A program made the position numbers and the translations under genes. The notes below the pieces were generated by a model. The model was not told the origin of the DNA. It did no database searches and worked only from the letters and a program-made list of their open reading frames with translations. From Batrachochytrium dendrobatidis JAM81 (taxonomy: Eukaryota; Chytridiomycota; Chytridiomycetes; Rhizophydiales), in assembly GCF_000203795.2 (NCBI RefSeq), contig NW_006281101.1:62001-126000 (forward strand): a DNA stretch of 64,000 nt. The letters run 5' to 3'. Of the stretch, positions 49,409 through 60,700 are shown piece after piece; within the stretch, counting starts at the first letter, position 1, and each line of letters starts with the position of its first letter.

Positions 49409-50758
49409 ATGCCTTTTATACACCATGTTGAAATCATTCAATTTCCATTAGCCTTTTTCGGCATGTTATTTACCGCTTTGTCGTTTATAACTGGCATAGT
49501 TGGCACGATTGTATTTATTCGCAAAGGTGTTCAAAAGAGGTTCACAACATCCATCATCACACTCATTGCAATTAATCTTTCAACTATTCTTCTTCAACTA
49601 TCCGAGGTCGCTTATGTATATCTTCCATATACTTCAGCTGCGCTTATTTCTCGCAACTTTATCTACCAAATATGCGTTTTGTTGCTTAATTTGATACAAC
49701 TGGAGATCTTTCGTGTGTTTAACGAGGGATTAATCAACATCAAGGCGTTTCGATCTGAGAATATGAAATGGATACGTCTTGCTGCTATTTTAGTGCATTT
49801 GATATGCTCATTGCCAACATATTTACAAGAGTGGGTGTTTCCGTATAATCTTGAAACGACTGCAACAAAGGTAAGCTTTTTTTGTAGGAGCGATTTTATT
49901 TGATTGCTGTAGTGACGTCTGATTATTTTTATTTACAAAATGATGCTGTATACTAGTGGGCAAATAATGGATCCGCGATTTATACGATTTTAGTTGGGAT
50001 TTGGGGTGTACTGCAGAACCTATATATTTTAAAACGAACCCGGACTCATTTTGATAGATTGCGCGCAGCCAGATCTGAAAATCCCGCCAATTTTAATTCC
50101 CATAAACTACAGCGACAAAATAGCAGTGTTATCGCGTTAGTTGCAGTCCCTCCTGTTCCGATAGATAGTGACGAGTCAGGCATGTATTCCAATTATGTGG
50201 CAAATAGGGATGGTTTGACTGTACCGGGTACAGCTACTATGGACGACCAAACTTCTACCACTACAGTCGCTCTTAATCCATCTAGTGTGGCCAGACTAAC
50301 AAAGAAAATTGACCGAGGCTTTCTAATGATTCGTATATTGATTATAATTCTTTTTGCTTTGGATCTGCTATCCATTAGCACGTTTATTTCCTCGTCAATG
50401 ATATTGGAAGATATGGATCGATTGGCACATTACGCACTTATGCAGATATCGTTTGGCGTAATTGGAATTCATTTGGTAAGCCTGAATATCTTTAATCGGG
50501 TTTCATCTATCAACCCTTTATTCGAGTTAAATAGACTAACATTACTGTTTTTAACACTGATTGCATTTTGCGGCTTAGTTTATTGAGACATTCTTGTTTG
50601 TTCAGATTGTATTGCAGTTTAAACGACAGATATCTATGAGTGGAAGCTCACGGCCCAGTGTATATACAGACGGGCTTGAACCTAACAAGCAAGAAGGCGA
50701 CACGACTGTTGGTGGGTCACAATCTCCAAGCAGTCTTGAGTTGTGTTCTACACCATGA
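49409..50758 (+). CDS. Orphan seven-transmembrane-like protein 3
   Basis: Exons 49409-49870, 49957-50475, 50606-50758 join in phase to 377 residues. Seven hydrophobic helices are visible: five up to residue 180, then a polar loop of about 80 residues rich in Ser/Thr, then two more (ILIIILFALDLLSISTFI and ISFGVIGIHLIVLQF). The C-terminal tail is polar and Ser-rich. The donor GTAAGC at 50476 is preferred over reading through to the stop at 50584 because it adds a tail typical of such proteins. The long loop between helices 5 and 6 is receptor-like, but no GPCR class signature is recognised. Similar in layout to the proteins at 14278 and 19190. Confidence 0.62.
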
Positions 50759-51207
50759 TCCTTAGCAACATACAAAGTCAATAAAGACGATCATATAGTT
50801 TAAGTTGTAAAATTGATTGAAGCGCTGCAGGTTTAAATCTCGACAAACTGCTTGATGTTTTAGCCATTGTGTATTTTACAATACTTTAAACAATATGATA
50901 CTTTTTAGTTGACTGTCAACAATAATTCCAACTCAAACCCATAATTTGATTGTATTATATAGTGGATAATGTGTTGATTCAAGAATCGAGAGTGCCAAAC
51001 CAGATCAATATCCAGTCATGCCTATTTCGAAGCAATCACTAGAAAGTATTCCATTTTACGTGAACACAGCTGTAAATATTACCTGAGGCTACTACAAGAA
51101 ATATCGATGCTTGAATAGTTACCACATTGCTCTTGATTTGCAGCAAAACCATCATTTCCAAATCTGGTTTTCTCAGCACTGACAATTGATTCATTCCTAG
51201 CACACAA
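50759..51207. other. Intergenic with MITE-family repeat
   Basis: No gene. About 50860-51078 is a family repeat ending in the motif copy CATTTTACGTGAACACAGCT, about 130 nt upstream of the thioredoxin ATG. Confidence 0.5.
50860..51078 (+). repeat. MITE-family repeat copy upstream of thioredoxin
   Basis: Contains TTTGATTGTATTATATAGTG and CCTATTTCGAAGCAATCAC, blocks shared with 57540-57650 and 37280-37320, and ends in the right-end motif. Confidence 0.5.
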
Positions 51208-51684
51208 ATGTCGCTTGTTCATATTTCATCTGTAGCCGAGTTTGATAAACTTATTGAGAGCAACAAGCTTACTGTTGTAGATTTTTTTGCAGAATGGTGT
51301 GGTCCATGCAAGATGGTTGCACCTCGATTTGAAGCCTTGGCAAAAAAGACACCCAATGTGCAGTTTCTCAAGGTCGATGTTGATCAACTGCAGGCTATCT
51401 CAAGCAAGCATGGTGTACGAGCAATGCCAACATTCCAGTTTTTCAAAAAGGGCAGCAAAGTGAACGAGGTCGTTGGCGCAGATATTAACAAGGTGGAACA
51501 GCTTGTAAAGGAACTTGGTGGACATTCAGGAGGCGGATTTGCTGCTAGTGGAACAGGAAGAGTTCTTGGAACTGGCTCAGCTGCTCCAGCAGCACCAAAC
51601 GCACCGACCAATAGCTGGGATATTGTTGCATTGATTGTAGGTTTGGTTATGTTATACATGTGGTGGAACTCGGGATCCAAATGA
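51208..51684 (+). CDS. Tail-anchored thioredoxin
   Basis: Intronless, 158 residues. Residues 1-108 are a canonical thioredoxin fold with the redox motif WCGPC (Cys31 and Cys34), the buried Asp (VVDFFAEW), and the cis-Pro loop AMPTFQFF. It reduces disulphides on target proteins. After the domain comes a Gly/Ser/Ala/Pro linker, then one hydrophobic helix (WDIVALIVGLVMLYMWW, about 137-153) and a four-residue tail, the layout of a tail-anchored protein with the active domain in the cytosol. The target membrane (ER or outer mitochondrial) cannot be told. It is one of few single-exon genes here. A MITE-end motif sits about 130 nt upstream. Confidence 0.93.
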   Translation: MSLVHISSVAEFDKLIESNKLTVVDFFAEWCGPCKMVAPRFEALAKKTPNVQFLKVDVDQLQAISSKHGVRAMPTFQFFKKGSKVNEVVGADINKVEQLVKELGGHSGGGFAASGTGRVLGTGSAAPAAPNAPTNSWDIVALIVGLVMLYMWWNSGSK

Positions 51685-52172
51685 ACATGCTATTCAGAAT
51701 AAATTCAAATTGATTGTTATTCAGAATTTATTCAAGTTGATTATTATTTAGAATATATTCAAGTTGATTGATATTCAGAATAAGACTGCCAGTTTCATGA
51801 AATGATGATTTACTAAGCAAGATTGTCAATCATAAATGCACACAATCTTCAATTACTCGTTTGGAAATAAAAGACTTTACAGTTTACAATTCAAAACTAC
51901 ACTTTTGCAGTCTTTTAAGCTTCAGAAAGACTGTAAACTGGACAGAAATCGCAGACAATTCAATTCAATTCAAGCGGTCGAGATTTATGCGAGTATCTCA
52001 ATACACGTGATACGCGTTTCTGAATTCTCAATTTATTTCATCACTCTGTTCTCATTCTTTTTGTCAATAATCGTGAGTGATTTGAATTTGCAAATCTTGT
52101 CCAATAATCACTTTACAAAACTGTTTATTATTCTTGGACTCTTGGTGTTCCGTTCTGCGTGAATATAGCTGA
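51685..52172. other. Intergenic with 27-bp tandem repeat and MITE-end motif
   Basis: Starts with a short tandem repeat (51692-51782), then sequence related to the MITE family, ending in the motif copy at 52143-52172 just before the next ATG. No gene. Confidence 0.5.
51692..51782 (+). repeat. 27-bp tandem repeat, 3.3 copies
   Basis: Units start at 51692, 51719 and 51746 with consensus ATTCAGAATATATTCAAGTT, then GATTGTT. It begins 8 nt after the thioredoxin stop codon, so it is in its 3' untranslated region. Confidence 0.85.
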
Positions 52173-54371
52173 ATGAATTCAGTCGTACTGTTTCCACCAG
52201 ACTCCCTTTTATGGGAGTTACTAACAAAACTATGTCGAAACTGTTCAAACCATCATATACAGGTGAGCATATACATATTGTTATTTATATCATAAATCTG
52301 CATCATTGATCAAATGCAGTACATATATATTAGAACTATGCATTGATGCTCCATACATTTATGACTATTAACAGGACGCAAGAGACTTTGTTTTATCGAT
52401 CTGCAGAATTCCTCCTCATTTCAATCAACTAGGAATGCAGTTGGTTTCTTTTTCTCAAAACTTACCTCCTGCAGCCTTTGAAGACCGTCTGCATCTGCTT
52501 TATTTTGTCAACGATTTACTATTCCATGGGTACATCTAATCATACTGACCTATTCAGTCATGTATGTTGTAATGAATGGCACGAAACTAATCTATTTTAT
52601 TTATTAGAGTTGCACAACAACTAGCAGTGTTGATAAATTACTCCTTGCTGGACAGTATCGATCCATTATTTATTTTGGCAGTTCAGGCCGCATATCAGAA
52701 TCCTTTGAATTACGACATGCATTTGATTGTTCAGGGCAGAATTTTGAGTCTTCGCAAGGTACTTGCGTTTTATGAACAATGTTGAATATGATCGATGTTT
52801 TGATATTTAACCTACCGAATTCAACCTGTACAATTTGCTAGTTGATTGATATTTGGCATGCAAAGAGCATGCTGAATCCAATTCAGATTGACACTCTTTA
52901 TCGAATCGTTAGCACTGTTCCTCCTTCACAGGAAGATATAGAGCGAGAGCGATTGAGACAAGTTCAGATTCAAGCTGATCAAAGACTCCATCAGCTTAAA
53001 GAACAGCAAAGACTGAAGGAACAGCAAGAACTTGAACTGAAATTAAAGGAGCAGCGTGATGCCTACTTTAAAGAGTTGGATGAATTACTCGACGATAAAT
53101 TGGCTGAAGAATTGCCATCAAGTATCATGTTACAAGTAATCCAAGTAAGTGATGTGAACTCGTGGCTATTGCTTCTACAAGCCGTTTAAATTGGATAATG
53201 CGTTGGTTTATTCTCCAACTGATTGTCTGTTTATTAGGAATCCAATTTGCCTCCTGGAACACCCGTTACTGTTGCATCAATGGTAGAAATGTCTAGACGG
53301 AGGTATATGCCTTCAACTGATCGAGACTGGAAAGCTATCATGACTGATTTCGATATGGGATTGCAATGCTTCAAGATAAAGTTGTGTGCAAATGATGACC
53401 AGAAAGATGCACAACTAAATATGGGAGATAATACAGGTGTGACAAAGGCCGCTATAGCCAAGTTTTCAGACGAAGGATGGGAGTCGGAATATCTGAATAC
53501 ATGGATTCAGCATAACAAGCAGCGACTTCAAGGTGGAGATTGGTCTATGAAAAAGGATAACACTTTTCGCTCGCATCGAGCGCATAGTCCTGTTGAAACT
53601 CATACACTTTCTAAACCATCGGATCACTCTCCTCGACCCATATTGGGAAGAGGCGGTGAATCATCTGGATCTTGGAGCGATGTTCCTCTGTCTCGGTACG
53701 CAAAGGACGATGCTGCTGGATCTGGGAGTAAAAACCCAGTCTTGCATGGATCGTTTTCTAAAAAGTATCAAGTCGAACGAGTGCGCTCCAGATCAAGGTC
53801 TAGATCGAGGTCTCGCTCTCGTTCCTACTCAAGATCTCGCTCCAGATCCAGTCGCTCTTCGTCGCTTTCTAGACGCTCTAGACTATCTCGATCAGCAAGT
53901 TCTCGCTCTCGTTCTAGATCTAGATCTAGGTCTTTTTCACCAAAACGCTACACTACTTCCCGTCAACGACACCCGCCAGACTCACCCAACTGGTCCCGTT
54001 ACCAGTCAGAGTCGCGCAGTAGGAGTCGATCACGAGCTAGACAACAATCTTACGAGCGACCAGTGGGTGTGGGTTCAAAGACCGCTATACATACTAGTGG
54101 AGCATTTCCTACACCCAACCCTAATTCTCGACCACTTACTGGACTCCAATCTTTTGGAGAAAATGCAGGTTATTCTCACAGTGGTGATATGATCACAGCA
54201 CCTGAATTGACAGATCATGCATTAGAGGCATATAGACGCCAGCAAAGTGCTGCAAAGCTGTCTCGCGGACGAGGTGAACCTCAAGCATCCAATCCCATAT
54301 CTGGTACAAGCGGATCCTCATGTTACAAATGTGGTCTTGTTGGGCACTATGCTCGTGAATGCCCCACTTGA
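52173..54371 (+). CDS. CID-domain SR-rich protein with C-terminal zinc knuckle
   Basis: Exons 52173-52262, 52375-52529, 52608-52758, 52842-53144, 53238-54371 join in phase to 610 residues. The N-terminal 160 residues form a CTD-interacting domain of the CHERP type (IQDARDFVLSICRIPPHF, RLHLLYFVNDLLFH), which binds RNA polymerase II tails. A Gln/Glu-rich coiled coil follows (residues 185-225). The middle is a long Arg-Ser repeat (about 420-480), then a basic Ser-rich part, and the protein ends in CYKCGLVGHYAREC, a CCHC zinc knuckle. The domains suggest a link between transcription and splicing. The combination with a zinc knuckle is not the animal CHERP layout. ATG 52173 is chosen because it alone gives phase 0 into exon 2; it lies 8 nt after a MITE-end motif. 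Confidence 0.85.
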
Positions 54372-54700
54372 ACCATCTTTTATTTCTGTCAAGAACTGTC
54401 TTACATGTACTAGCTGTAATCAACCCACTCTTGTCAAAAAATCTCTAGTCAACTCTGCTTTATATTTCAAACTAAATTTGGTCGAGTTGCATGTTGGTGC
54501 TATTTGAAAATAAAAACATTTATAATGCAAATCAAAAGACAAATGAGCAAATTACTAGATGGTAGCAGAATCTGAATGAATAAATAGTTGATATACATGC
54601 CAAGCTTTTATAAAGTATAAGCAGACACTAAACGTAGATGTAGCGATTAAAAGTAGTTTAGAATGACACTTGCACAGACAAGTCAATTCTTTGGCTGGAA
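54372..54700. other. 3' intergenic between convergent genes
   Basis: 329 nt, AT-rich; no gene seen. Confidence 0.5.
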
Positions 54701-56432
54701 TTATTGGAGATGTGAGTTGAATGCTAGCGCAGCAGCAACAGCAGCCGCAGTCGCTTCTTCAATAACCATCACTGCACGTGTAAAATCATTTCTTGATGTT
54801 GAGTTGGAAATATCGACGACTCCCTGAGTTGAATCCTCTTTTCCATCTCCACCATTATTAGAAAGATGACAAACTTGCAATTGAAATGGCGAATGACCAA
54901 GCCGAGACAAAAAGTCATCATTCTGATGTCTCGATAGATGCGAGTCTTGATTAGAGGTGTGAATACTGGGATACGATGCTGCAGATTGAAACGCTTGTAA
55001 TTGCTCTACCTGTCGTTTTTGCTTGTGTCGTTGCTTCAACTGATGATTCAGTAGTTGCTGCTGTTGCTTTTTTTGTGTTTCTTGGAATTGGATTTCGTGT
55101 GGGGGTAAGTTGGATTGAGTTGAGTCATGTTCGGCATCTGTTGATTGTTTCTCAGAAAAAGGTAAATCTGCACAATATGCTTTACGAGCTCCTTTATCCA
55201 TACGTGAATGTCGTTTGAGCGCATCCAATCTATGGAAAAACACAAATTTATAATATACAATGAGCATCTCAAACAAAACAGTTGAATGTACAAGTTACAG
55301 CATACAATCAAACCTGGAAAACTTTCTACCACAAGCAGTGCATACATGGCCTTTTTCTTTAGAGTGGATTCGCTGATGTCTGGCTAGATCGTGATTACGA
55401 GAAAACTGCTTATCGCATGTTGTGCATTGGAAGGGTTTTATTCTACTGTGTGTACTCATGTGACTCCGAAGATTAAAAAGTCTAAACATGTGTGAGGATT
55501 AAAAGCATTGCTTGATTCAAAGCCATCAGATACAAATCAGCATTGAATTACCTGGAAAAACTATGGTCACATAAATGACAGCAATATTTACCCTGAGCGT
55601 CCTGTCTCACAACAATTCTTCCTCCTCCAGGAATATCAACAGTCGTATCAGGAATAATAAACCCGTCACCAGAAGTAGAAGGTTGTGATTTCGACAAATG
55701 ACCATCGTTTCCTCTACCCGACGTAGAGTGAATCTCATCCATTAAATTAGAATTCTGATGATTGGACTGAGATTGTATAGTGTACGGATTATCTTGGTAT
55801 AACTGCTGTGTCGAACTAAGGGCTAACCCTGTCTGAGCTTGAGCAGCTGCTGCAGCTGCTGCTGCTGCTACCATTTGCTCCATAAACAAATGTGAGGATA
55901 ACGAATGATTCAAATCAGTGGTGGAATGGTCATTAGAGTTGCTGCTGCTGCCTGCGTTTAAAGACTCGCGAGTTGAATGATCAGAAATGGGTTCCGACGT
56001 CGCATCAGTAGTTAGCTGTGTGCTTGATATGGCAGCATTTAAACGAGAAAACATGGATTCAGAGTCGAATTTCTGGTCATTGGAATAAAAATGAGGATGA
56101 TCTTGCTGAGTAGATGGAATAAACGGATACAGGAGTTCATGAGTCCCAGAATTCTGATGAATCGAGTCTGAATGCCATGGAAGTTGGCCATTGGATAGAC
56201 TTGAATTCAGATTCGACAAGGACTGTTGATTAAAAATATCTGAATGAGAAATGATTGGGTTTGACTGAGCAAGTCTGAGTAGTATAGAATGAGCTGCTGC
56301 TGCAGAGGATTCGGTAGGATTTGCAGTGATGATAGGGTTGAATTTTGTACTGTTACTGGTGGTATTGGCAGTAGATGCATGCAAATCTAAAACAGCAGCA
56401 ATATCAGAAATTCGAGTTCCAGTATGAGCCAT
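54701..56432 (-). CDS. C2H2 zinc-finger transcription factor
   Basis: Exons 56432-55552, 55481-55314, 55229-54701 join in phase to 525 residues. Three fingers lie near residues 285-360. The first is CHLCDHSFSRLFNLRSH, split by an intron. The second is CTTCDKQFSRNHDLARH. The third is CTACGRKFSRLDALKRH, whose last zinc ligand is not at the usual His spacing; a Cys further on (ARKAYC) may serve, as in many fungal C2HC last fingers. The N-terminal 280 residues are Ser/Asn/Gln-rich with a poly-Ala run, and the C-terminus has a Gln-rich coiled-coil part and a second Ala run, both typical of activation regions. Target unknown. It is divergent from the DPY30-domain gene, 202 nt away; an upstream in-frame Met at 56576 would overlap that spacer. 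Confidence 0.85.
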
Positions 56433-56634
56433 GAATACCACTTTTTTAAATACTCGTCCACCAGCTTCAGCAATGATAATAGCAATTGCAGTCTCCAGTA
56501 AAATGGACAATTTATCAACTTTTGCTAATGCAGTTTTTGTACTAAACAAAAGTGAACGCACTCGATCAACGATCATTCATTTGTGCTTTATTCTCGTTTG
56601 CTGTCAACTCGCGTCTAGTTTAATACAGTCCGTC

Positions 56635-57276
56635 ATGGAAACCACATACATCAAATCAACAGTAGGAGATATACTAGCTCAGGGACTGTGTCAACTTGCT
56701 CTTCAGACTCCCTATGTTCCAGGCCCGTCATCGTCTTATGAAACACATATTGACCCAATCACATTCCTAGCAAACTATCTCATTCAACACGACCTTCACA
56801 AAACTACTACAGCTCAGATACACGACCGCACACTTCAAACTCGGCAGAAACTCAATGCATTCAAAGAACGTGTAGAGTCGGAAAAGACTTTAAGAAAACG
56901 TGTCGATGTCGAACTAAAGGGACGGATGAGTATATTGACTAAGCAGATTGATAGAAAACGTGAAGAAGAAGAGGCAAAGGCTATTGCTTCTGCGAATGCA
57001 AAGGTTGCTGCTGCCGAAGCACTTGCTTTTGCTGCTGCTGATTTGAGCCAGGAGAATGCCAGTGGTCGCGTTTCCACGCAAGGATTACATACAGAGGAAA
57101 CCAGTGAAAACCACGAGGATGGGGACGTTAATAACACTGGTCAAGGGCCTTTGGGATCTGATGGTGATGACGACGTGAACGGACAAGATAGTGACGGTGC
57201 TTTTAAAGATGACGCTAATACAGGTGATCAGCATGATGATCAGAGTGAGAGTGAAGATGCTCCTACAGATGAATAA
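56635..57276 (+). CDS. DPY30-motif protein, probably axonemal
   Basis: Single exon, 213 residues from ATG 56635. The N-terminus has a Dpy-30 dimerisation motif: YIKSTVGDILAQGLCQLA followed by DPITFLANYLIQHD. This motif occurs in the COMPASS subunit Dpy30 and in several flagellar proteins (DYDC, radial-spoke and NDK5-type). Dpy30 itself is only about 100 residues. Here a long charged helix follows (RVESEKTLRKRVDVELKGRM, then an Ala/Glu-rich helix) and an acidic Asp/Gly/Asn tail, more like the DYDC/axonemal group. Assignment to axoneme versus COMPASS is inference. The longer frame upstream to 56431 would overlap the divergent gene. Confidence 0.72.
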   Translation: METTYIKSTVGDILAQGLCQLALQTPYVPGPSSSYETHIDPITFLANYLIQHDLHKTTTAQIHDRTLQTRQKLNAFKERVESEKTLRKRVDVELKGRMSILTKQIDRKREEEEAKAIASANAKVAAAEALAFAAADLSQENASGRVSTQGLHTEETSENHEDGDVNNTGQGPLGSDGDDDVNGQDSDGAFKDDANTGDQHDDQSESEDAPTDE

Positions 57277-57718
57277 ATGCCACTCGGGACAAACTTACTG
57301 CAAAGTAAATAAAAACATGAATAGTACAACTAGAAATAAAAATATAGTTTGCAAAATAATTCATTCTCCAACAGTTTACGGCTGTATTCACGTAAAGTGG
57401 GACATTGAATAGGAATACAATAAACAGCAGTCTTGAAATAATGTCAATTATCATCAACAGTAGTCAATCCCAATATCTGAACTGCAACGAGTCGATCTGG
57501 TGATTGTACAATGACTGCTAAATGCGGAAATTCAAGTTTAAACTATAATCTGATTGTATTATGGACATTGTGTTTTAAAAAATTGGAAATATCTAGCAAG
57601 TCAATTTCTAATAGCAACAAATATTTAATTATTGTCTATTCCAAAACAAAATAAAGCTATTGCAAGATGAATATAAAAGTATTCCATGACACATGAATAC
57701 AGCTGCAATACCAAGTCA
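57277..57718. other. Intergenic occupied by MITE-family element
   Basis: Almost entirely a repeat element (57374-57710) between two convergent genes; no other gene. Confidence 0.55.
57374..57710. repeat. MITE-like element with both ends, abutting the RPA190 stop codon
   Basis: Left end ACGGCTGTATTCACGTAAAG and right end CATGACACATGAATACAGCT are imperfect inverted repeats about 337 nt apart. Internal blocks match, in reverse, 48830-49050. The right end is about 9 nt from the stop codon of the RNA polymerase I gene. It is the clearest full element in the window. Confidence 0.6.
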
Positions 57719-60700
57719 TCAACCTCGAGCAGATCTAACCAACGGCTGCAAAACACTAAACGAGCCTGTTCCAGTCTTTACAGCTTGTCCCATGACTATT
57801 CTTGCAGAAGGAGAGTCCAATGGATCCGAATCACCTGTCAGTGTAGCTGTAGTCAAAAAGCTGGTGGTTGTTTCAAATGACATTTGCAAAAACGGAGAGG
57901 GATTGGAACCCATACAAGTGCGGTTAAACGCTTTATAACCTCCTTCAAAAGTCATATAGTCTGCAATGATACTCAAATGGCGCGAATCGACTTGGATGCC
58001 ATAAACACCAAACACTCCAGCAATTTCTTGCATGATGGCTGCACGTGCTGCCTCAACACCATAGGTATGTAATATGGCTGCAATGTCATTGGTGCCAATT
58101 TTGTTGACATCAATCACATTGTCATACTCCCAAATACCTTTCAAGTTGACACCATCCGTGCCCACGTTGACCGATTTGTCATTTTCAGATTCATTGGGAA
58201 GGTAGTAGCACCGAGACACGCCAGGAACTTGACGAACAATTAGATTGGAACACACCTCTTCGACTAGTGGTAGCATGAGAATCTTTTTTGTGTCGGTTGA
58301 AAGCTCATATGTCAACTCACAGTATCGCAAACTACCTTTATGGAACTTGTACCCAGATACAAATCGGCTTGCACGTTGAATACGTACGCTACGGTTAATG
58401 CCATTAGTATGCTTTTCAGTCTCAAACCCATCCAAATCGAGACCATCGTCAGCATCATTTACTGAGTCAGGATCTGTGTTTACCGAGACCTTGTCGTCAT
58501 CGTTTGCCATCTCAATATCGGCCAAATGCTCAATCACTTGTTCGTCATCTTCATCAGGTCCATCATAAGTTGCCTGCTGTTGACGCTTGGTATTTTGACG
58601 AACAGCAGTGGCATCATTATCACCGTCATCATCCGACACTTCAGAATCATCTCCTTCTGCATCAGATAAATCAGCAGCATCTACCACTCTGTCTATGAGT
58701 GAATGGCTCGATTTAAAGTTGGTACTACGCCCATTGTCCAATCCATTGCTTTCGTCTTCGTCACCGTCGTTTTGGGGTTTGCTACTTTTTGTAGTCTTTT
58801 CAACACTTGATTCTGTAAAACCAAGACTAGCAAGTGTCTGGCCCTCGTCAGCTTCAGTAGATGCATTATCGCCAGTAAATTTAACCTTGAGCATACGCAT
58901 AATGGTCCGGTCTAAAATAGGAACAAATTTCTTTTCAATAATATTTCCAATATCTTCGTCAGTGATGCCATATTGTCTTTGGCACGCTTCTTGTGGCCAC
59001 AACTCGAGTCTCACGCAAAACTGTTTAACCCGCTTTTGCCTTTCAGGTGTTTTTGGAACGAGTGTTTCCGACACTGTCACACCATGCATAATCTGGGATA
59101 ACACAACTCGACTGATTTGATCGGCTATTTGGTGTGCTTGATCTACAGTAGCTTCTTGTTTAAGTGGCAAGCGCATCAGAGGCGTTTGAATAGATTGTGA
59201 AGCCGTCATAATGATTTCACGAAGACGTGGAATACCAAGTGTAACATTTTTGGCACCAAATCCTGCAAAATGAAAAGTGTTGAGAGTCATTTGAGTCGAA
59301 GGCTCGCCAATACTTTGTGCTGCAAGAAGTCCAACGGCTTCGCCAGGTTCAACTAGGGAATGCATATATCTAAGTTCCATAAGAACTTTGAATTTGCGTG
59401 CAGATATTTTTGGAACTGACCAAGTATCTTTGACAGGTCGTGCTTCACCGTTTTCGTCAGTCCTGTTTTTGTGAGTCTTTTTTGAAGAGGATGTGTACAA
59501 CAGCTGTGATGTGTTTTTTTCAATGTATGCAGAAAGTGCATCGGCGAACCCGTCTGAAACAGAACCAATATGTCTACTTGGACTAAAAATAGACAAAATA
59601 GGATCGTGATTGGGTTTGAATGAACCGCCGCTTTCACGAATAGACTCGCGATCCTGCTTGCGCTGCTTTTTTAAATACCTTTCAAGAGACTCGTCGTCTA
59701 CTTTTCCTGCCAAAGCACTTGGATCATATCGTTTCAACAAAGCGCGATAGTTTAATGCACAAAAGTCAAACTTTTGCAATGTGGTTTGCTTGACAACGTC
59801 CAATGCATCTTCGCCATATTGAAACTGAAGCAAAGATCCATCCATATCTCGCACAGTATGATCATAATGCACAGAAAGGCCCTCGAGATGCTTGATGAGA
59901 CAACGCTGGAGATAACCAGAGCGAGAGGTTTTGACTGCTGTATCAATCAATCCTTCACGACCAGCCATACAATGAAAATAGTACTCTTGTGGTTTGATGC
60001 CAGTCAAAAAACGACCAGTAATGTATCCACCTGCACGCGCTGATGTATCATACGCTAAAAAGCTCGGAAGTGTTTTTCCAGAAATCATAGTAGGAACACG
60101 CTTACCCTCTAGTTCTTGTTGACCCAGCAAACATGAGATCTGAGATACATTGACACCTGATCCCTTGGCACCTGATACAGTCATGACCTGCATATTGTTA
60201 TGGGGAAACGGTTTAAGAAGCCTGTCTGGCACACAAGATGAAATGATTTTCGAGGTCACTTTGTTGGTACGAGACTTCATTGCACTATCCAAAGCAGCCA
60301 TTTTTTCAGAATTGCGCAATACTTGCTCGAGCGCTACGTTAAGTTCAATATTCTTGGCAAGAGCAGTTTTGTCACCCTTGGAACGTGCCATATACATGGT
60401 ACGTTTGTCATGCGAAATACCCTCAACATTCACACCAGTAATTTCTGAAATTGCGTCCAGTCCAATACTACTTGCACTTTCAATCAACTCACAGCGAACA
60501 GCATCACCTTCAGGAGTAAGCCGCAAATCATCCATACGACAGGTAAAGCCAGCAAACTGAAGGTAAGAGGTAAACAGTCTACCGAGAATAGAAAGAAGCT
60601 TTCCTGCATACGAAGCACCATATACTTCATATACAGCATGTACAAGACCGTTGGCACTAGCACCAAATTGAGACTTGTCAAGAATACCAGTTAAAAGATC

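Noticed and set aside
53593..54192. 199-codon plus frame inside the CID/SR gene
   Set aside because: It is a shifted frame of the Arg-Ser repeat region; repetitive DNA often keeps several frames open.
56431..56634. Longer N-terminus for the DPY30-motif protein
   Set aside because: It would overlap the start of the divergent zinc-finger gene and lacks similarity; the DPY30 motif begins directly after ATG 56635.
58608..59120. 170-codon plus frame opposite RPA190
   Set aside because: Antisense shadow of the acidic insertion of the polymerase subunit, with Ser-rich composition caused by Asp/Glu codons on the other strand.
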